DNA of 64,000 bases. It comes from Cristatella mucedo (taxonomy: Eukaryota > Bryozoa > Phylactolaemata > Cristatellidae). The notes under the pieces are model-generated. The model saw nothing but the letters and a program-made list of their open reading frames with translations, did not search any database and had not been told where the DNA came from. Where the stretch lies: NCBI GenBank assembly GCA_009760855.2, contig WPIO01000001.1, positions 11,109,501 to 11,173,500 of the forward strand, written 5' to 3'. The stretch's first letter is position 1; every line of letters starts with the position of its first letter. Positions 59,944 to 64,000 of the stretch are shown piece after piece. The translations under genes and the position numbers were made by a program.

Positions 59944-60163
59944 AGCCGTGATGGCACACTAGGTAAGGTGGTTGCTTTCACGACCTCGGTCCCGAGGTCG
60001 TGGGTTCGATTCCTGTGGGGGGCGATCCTTTATCACCACTGCTTCCACAGGTTGTGGGCTAGAGTCTTGTTGCATGCAAGCCTTTATTGCACACTGCAAG
60101 AGGGTTGACAGCTGCTATAGCTCTTCTGGCACTATGTTAGTGAGGCTGTTTAATTTGCCGACA
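59944..60163 (+). mobile_element. Composite SINE: type B head joined to a second SINE
   Basis: 59944-60045 is a type B head almost identical to the copy at 29780: GAGCCGTGATGGCACACTAG, B box GGTTCGATTCC (60004-60014), GGCGATCCTTTATC. At about 60046 a second unit begins with GTTGTGGGCTAGAGTCTTGT (B-box region of another SINE). It has its own TTTATTGCACACTGCAAG body and the tail GAGGCTGTTTAATTTGCC. There are therefore two B boxes but only one A box and one tail. Confidence 0.78.
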
Positions 60164-60411
60164 TTGACTTCTTAATACAACATCAATGCGGTCTCGACAA
60201 AAGTCTGCACGTAATGGAATTAGGCATCCAGTGAGTGAACACGGCCACCAGAGGTCTGAATAGCAAGTGAAAACTATTTCCATCATAAGGCCACCCATAG
60301 CAAAAACGTGCATACAAATGGTGGCAACAGATTCAGCTTATTCCTTCTGTATTCTTAACTTCAAACGAGTATGCACATATGAGTCACCAGGGGTAATGCA
60401 TCAACATTGGT

Positions 60412-60566
60412 TTATGCATGCCTTGGGTTATGCATGCCTTGGGTTATGCATGCCTTGGGTTATGCATGCTTTGGGTAATGCTTGCTTTGGGTTATGCATG
60501 CTTTGGGTAACACATGCCTTGGGCTATTCATGTCTCGGGCTAGGCATGCCTCGAGTTGTGCATGCC
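60412..60566 (+). repeat. 16-bp minisatellite, about 9.7 copies
   Basis: The unit is TTATGCATGCCTTGGG. Units 1 to 3 are identical, 4 to 6 differ at one or a few bases, and 7 to 10 drift further. The unit holds the palindrome TGCATGC or ATGCAT. Confidence 0.95.
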
Positions 60567-60868
60567 ACAGTTATGCTAGGGTAACTAGTTCCAGTGCGTA
60601 CGTCTGCGTGCACGTTTGTGTGTTTGGGTGTGTATGTGTGCCTGTACTTGCAAATGCATGTATCTTTATAGACTAGCCGTTGTTTGCCTGTTGTTCAGCA
60701 GCTTATGCGAGCATGAGGAGCTGTGCTGCCTGTGTGATCACTGCTGGCCTATGCCTGACTTATGCCAGCACCTCTGCTACTGCTTTCTACCGCTGTTTTT
60801 GCATCGCAGATATTTTAGTGCATCCCTTTGTGCTGCTTAGCCGGTGAGTGATGATGCTATTGTAAGCT

Positions 60869-61382
60869 AGTTCTGTCGCTCACTTTTAGCTCACTTCATT
60901 CTTTGGCTCAAGCCTATCTCTTAGATCTACTCCCCCACCAGGCCAAGCATAGTACCACCGCTTTTCGGAATCCAATAGTTTACCAATACCTCGTACAAAC
61001 CTCAAATCCTTTGGAGACCATGCCTTTAGTTCGTATGCTCCCAAAGCCTGGAACTCACTCCAGACTTGCGTCAGAACATCCCCTGACTTGACCACATTTA
61101 AAAAGAACTTGAAACACCTATTTAGGACAGCATTTAGTGGGTCCCTGTGATTCGTTCTTCATGTGCTTATGCGTGCTGACACTGTGCATGCTGCCACTAA
61201 CCACACTTGCATGCTGACCCTGTGCATGTCACCCCTAACCATGTTATTCATGCTGTTTATCAAGCATGAAATTACTCACCATCCAATCGAGTTTCCGTTT
61301 GCAGCAAATGTAAAGCACCTAGAAAGAAGTTGAGTTCTCTTAGGGTGCTTTATCAAGTGCATTATTATTATTATTATTAGAA
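60869..61382 (+). mobile_element. LINE family 1, C-terminal part and 3' end
   Basis: SLTFSSLHSLAQAYLLDLLP, HQAKHSTT, then a frameshift into NLKSFGDHAFSSYAPKAWNS-like sequence and the end HLFRTAFSGSL. The full 3' UTR follows (TGCGTGCTGACACTGTGCAT, CACCCCTAACCATG), then the tail with AAGCACC (61313-61319) pairing GGTGCTT (61344-61350) and (TTA)n to about 61380. It ends about 50 bp before AVL9 exon 5. Confidence 0.88.
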
Positions 61383-61431
61383 CACTGTCAGTTGTCTCAT
61401 ATCGTAGCCAACTGCTGCCTTCCTGTTTTAG

Positions 61432-61588
61432 CCTCTGTATGGTGCAATACGTGCTAAATTGGAGCTGATAACGCGAGCTTACTTTGAGCAGAAGGACTTC
61501 ACATCGACTGCCCTGCTTCGAGACACGTATGTCAGCCTGACGAGCTCATTCCAGGACTGCAGCATGCTTGACGTGCAAGTCCATCACG
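61432..61588 (+). CDS. AVL9: AVL9 coding exon 5 (3' boundary uncertain)
   Basis: The exon starts after TTCCTGTTTTAG with PLYGAIRAKLELITRAYFEQ, then KDF, matching the vertebrate run PLYG-AKL-LITHAYFE-KDF. It then reads a less conserved SLTSSF...VQVHHG. A donor after 61588 (CACG|GTTTGT) would give 52 codons plus one base and split the Gly codon. The frame stays open to the stop at 61639-61641, and the next residues (LSASE) could also align with GLSPRD of the family, so the true end may be a little further right. A LINE 3' end stops about 50 bp before this exon. Confidence 0.88.
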
Positions 61589-64000
61589 GTTTGTCTGCTA
61601 GCGAGCGCCACCCTGGCTTAGTCATTTGTGTCTGGCTGTAGATTGTCCATGCCACTGCTTGCTCTTGGCCCTTGCTCCCCTCCCCCGTTGAGGCTCTGAC
61701 CTACCTCTGGCCTCCCCCTCAGCTTGTGGTTGTGATCGTGCGTGCAGGCTTTGTGTATGTTATGCTCTGACGAGGTTTGTATTGCTGTCTGCAGTGTATG
61801 AACATACCGAAAAAGTAGGGTAAGAACCATGAAGATGTTTGCATCGGTGCATACGTCTGCAAATGCACTTCATGTCCGTTTATGCCCGAATGCTGTTTAC
61901 GTAAGACTGGGCCTGCCTCTAATTTGAGGCAATGTGCTTGTAATGTGCCAGCAAGCCAGGCAAACCGAGGCGTGGCTGGCAGCCCTTAGACGCTGCTGCA
62001 CGTGCTGCTAGTGCAGCTCAAAGATAGGCAGCGCAGCTCCCAGCTTGAGCCGAAGCTGCACCTGTGCGACTTCCTGTGATTTCCGAACTGGAGGCAATGT
62101 CTCCTTTCGAATCCTTGCAAGGAGGCATTGCCTCGATCTCGAAATCTAGATTGCCCAGCCCAAGCTGCACCCTCGTAGAATTCGGCACTCATCACTGGAA
62201 AGACTTGGTCTGATGCAACTGAGATATTTCCTTGTGCACCAGTGAGGCTGGGCTGACGATGGCTGCTGGTTAGAGGACCCGGATGACATAGATCGAAACT
62301 CTGCATTAAACAGGCGGCGTCGGCAACAGCCTGTCCGGTCTTTGGCTGTCTTTAGCCACCGTGCTCGATAGTCGGCCGCCTAGGAAAACCAACTAGCATG
62401 GCTCTCATTTCTCGGCACGGTAGTGGGGTTGGTTGACATCGTCTTTTCTCATCTTAGGTCACTGACAGTGGGGTCACTCACCTCGAAAGTGGTGACTTGT
62501 TGTACGCTCAGGTGATCACAGCACCCTCCCTGCAATCTGTCAGACCGGCGTTTTTTACCGGCTCATTGCTGCCCGTCTGATGACTGCTGTTCTTCTCCCC
62601 CATCGAGTTTGCCACTTTGTAGTCTTAATACATAGACGGCCAGTGCGCAGGGCATCTGGCTTACTGAGCATTGGCTGTTGGTGCTGCTGCACGTCTTGTG
62701 CTGGTGTTCCATCAGCCGTGGTTTCAGCTAAAGCGGCAAGCTGGTGGTGTTTGCGTGCTCTCTGTAGCAGCCGTCCAGTCGTTATGCATGACAGCACAGT
62801 ATCTGGCTTGGAGGGTCTGCAACAGCAACTTATCGTGACCTCCGTGTACTACCAACATGCGAATAGATTCGTGCCTGGAAAATATATTTCGTTCTCGTAG
62901 CACTGTACCAATGTGCTATTATTATTATTCAGATGCGGTTGCACGTTGTAAGCTGACCTGAACATTTTCAATGTGTGCCTCGAAGCCGACTCACTTAGCT
63001 CCTGCACCTACTGCTGAACTGCTTGCAGGAATTTCAACATCCCTGTGCCCTTGCTAGTTCATTGGCTGGCCCTTCCTTATACTTAAAGACTTGTGGTGAC
63101 ACATGCACTTGCTGTACAGGCCCTTGACTTAAGATCCTTTGCAGCAGATGTGAAGTGCCCAGAAAGAGACTGAGTTCTCTGAGGGCACTATATTAAGTGT
63201 ATTATTATTATAGAATGCAAGGTTCGCCGAAAAGAAAATATATCACCCATATAATAAATCTAAATATATCTACCACATATCGAAAATATATCTACCATAG
63301 CTGGCCTTGCCGTGACAACGCAGTATGCTCTCCGGCTGAATTGCTGCTGTGGTCCATCGTATTCTCGGGCTATTCTCAGGGCGACGAACTGGGCCCAGCC
63401 CTCCTTCTCCTACATTCAAAGGACCGGTTGCCGGCAGACGCTTTGCTTTGCTGCTGAGTGAGATCGGCAGTGTACTCGCTTCCGCGATTCTCATCAGGTC
63501 ACTCATTTCTTTATGTGGAGCTCTCTCGTTATTCAGGAAGAGTAGAATTGTGGCTGCTGTTGAAGTGCTGGTGTTCGTTAGTCTAGCCCTGTGCGAGACA
63601 AGACCCTTTTGACGACCGCCCCACCGTGCACTGCAATGTAACTCAGCATGAGCCCTAAAGCAGTGGTACGTTGAGAAAGAACTCTTCAGCCTAGTAGTGA
63701 AGCAGTGAGCGGCTGCTGAGCTACCATTCTCTTTTCTACTATGCCAACTTATGCTCGTTTCTGTTCGATGGCTCATCTCTGTTGGCGCTTGGCCTCGCTC
63801 GATCATCCGAGTGACCCCCATTGCCTTGAGTGGGAGGCTATCTTTACCTTAGCATTGTGCCTCGCAGTTGAGGATCGCCGGATCTTTTAGTCTGGGTGGT
63901 TTGTTTGTTGTGCGACATGACTTGCATGCATCGCTTGGCAGCCGTGATAATAGCAGCATTCTTTCGCTCAACTCTCTGACACTTCACTTTGTGCCGGAAG
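61589..64000 (+). other. AVL9 intron 5, start (runs off the window)
   Basis: Apart from a LINE tail at about 63120-63212 and a short TTA run near 62915-62928, nothing is recognised. I looked for the next AVL9 segment (the family's LSPRD...LHFRHK...LILFKL region) and did not find it. A 183-codon - strand frame at 63270-63821 and smaller + strand frames have no family motif. Confidence 0.7.
63120..63212 (+). mobile_element. LINE family 1, 3' tail
   Basis: CTTTGCAGCAGATGTGAAG is followed by AGTGCCC (63154-63160), which pairs exactly with GGGCACT (63183-63189), around stem-loop AGAGActgagtTCTCT. (TTA)n follows. Strong 5' truncation. Confidence 0.87.

Larger units (their letters stand above)
51288..61431 (+). 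other. AVL9 intron 4 (10.1 kb)
   Basis: The intron is bounded by GTGCGT and GTTTTAG, phase 0. Repeats are listed separately. No feature is recognised in 51288-51574, 52535-53628, 53816-54204, 54730-58098, 58170-58574, 58965-59942, 60165-60410 and 60568-60868. Because exon 4 ends VLSRL and exon 5 begins PLYG, which are adjacent in family members, no further coding exon is expected inside. Confidence 0.85.

Noticed and set aside
60412-60566. CRISPR array
   Set aside because: Direct repeats have no unique spacers; this is a minisatellite in an animal genome. The same applies to the 57-bp and 49-bp arrays.
63270-63821. 183-codon - strand frame as a downstream gene or AVL9 exon
   Set aside because: Wrong strand for AVL9, no family motif, and it overlaps another long frame on the + strand.

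Overview
This is an intron-rich piece of an animal nuclear genome. GT-AG splice sites, introns of 10 to 30 kb, degenerate L2/CR1-type LINEs, tRNA-derived SINEs, hAT miniature transposons and long dinucleotide repeats all point to a metazoan. Nothing looks prokaryotic. I cannot place the species from sequence alone; an invertebrate is my guess.

The window is organised around one host gene on the + strand, a homologue of AVL9 (a DENN-like late-secretory-pathway protein). Five coding exons join in frame: 2283-2348 (start codon), 32801-32951, 50603-50685, 51216-51287 and 61432 to about 61588. Together they give about 129 codons that align without interruption to the N-terminal part of animal AVL9. 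The intron phases are 0, 1, 0, 0. The gene continues past the right edge, and almost everything else here is AVL9 intron.

Layout. 1-1450: a decayed LINE holding three SINEs and a foldback repeat. 1640-2282: a CpG-richer candidate promoter/5' UTR. 2349-32800 (intron 1): at least ten LINE remnants of two or more families (the best at about 10190-12749), SINEs, microsatellites, and a 187-bp hAT element with an 8-bp target-site duplication that reads as a SPIN-type ('space invader') transposon. 32952-50602 (intron 2): tail-to-tail LINE remnants at 38-40 kb, tandem repeats and SINEs. 50603-51287: the two closest exons, in a GC-rich patch. 51288-61431 (intron 4): a second hAT MITE carrying C12-AA-G12, a 57-bp triplication, a 16-bp minisatellite, a composite SINE and a LINE ending about 50 bp before exon 5. 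61589-64000: intron sequence with one LINE tail.

The repeats form a parasite network. LINE families 1 and 3 and SINE type A share a 3' stem-loop whose basal stem co-varies between copies. LINE family 2 has a different 3' hairpin, which SINE types B/C resemble. No LINE copy is intact, so all copies here are presumed dead.
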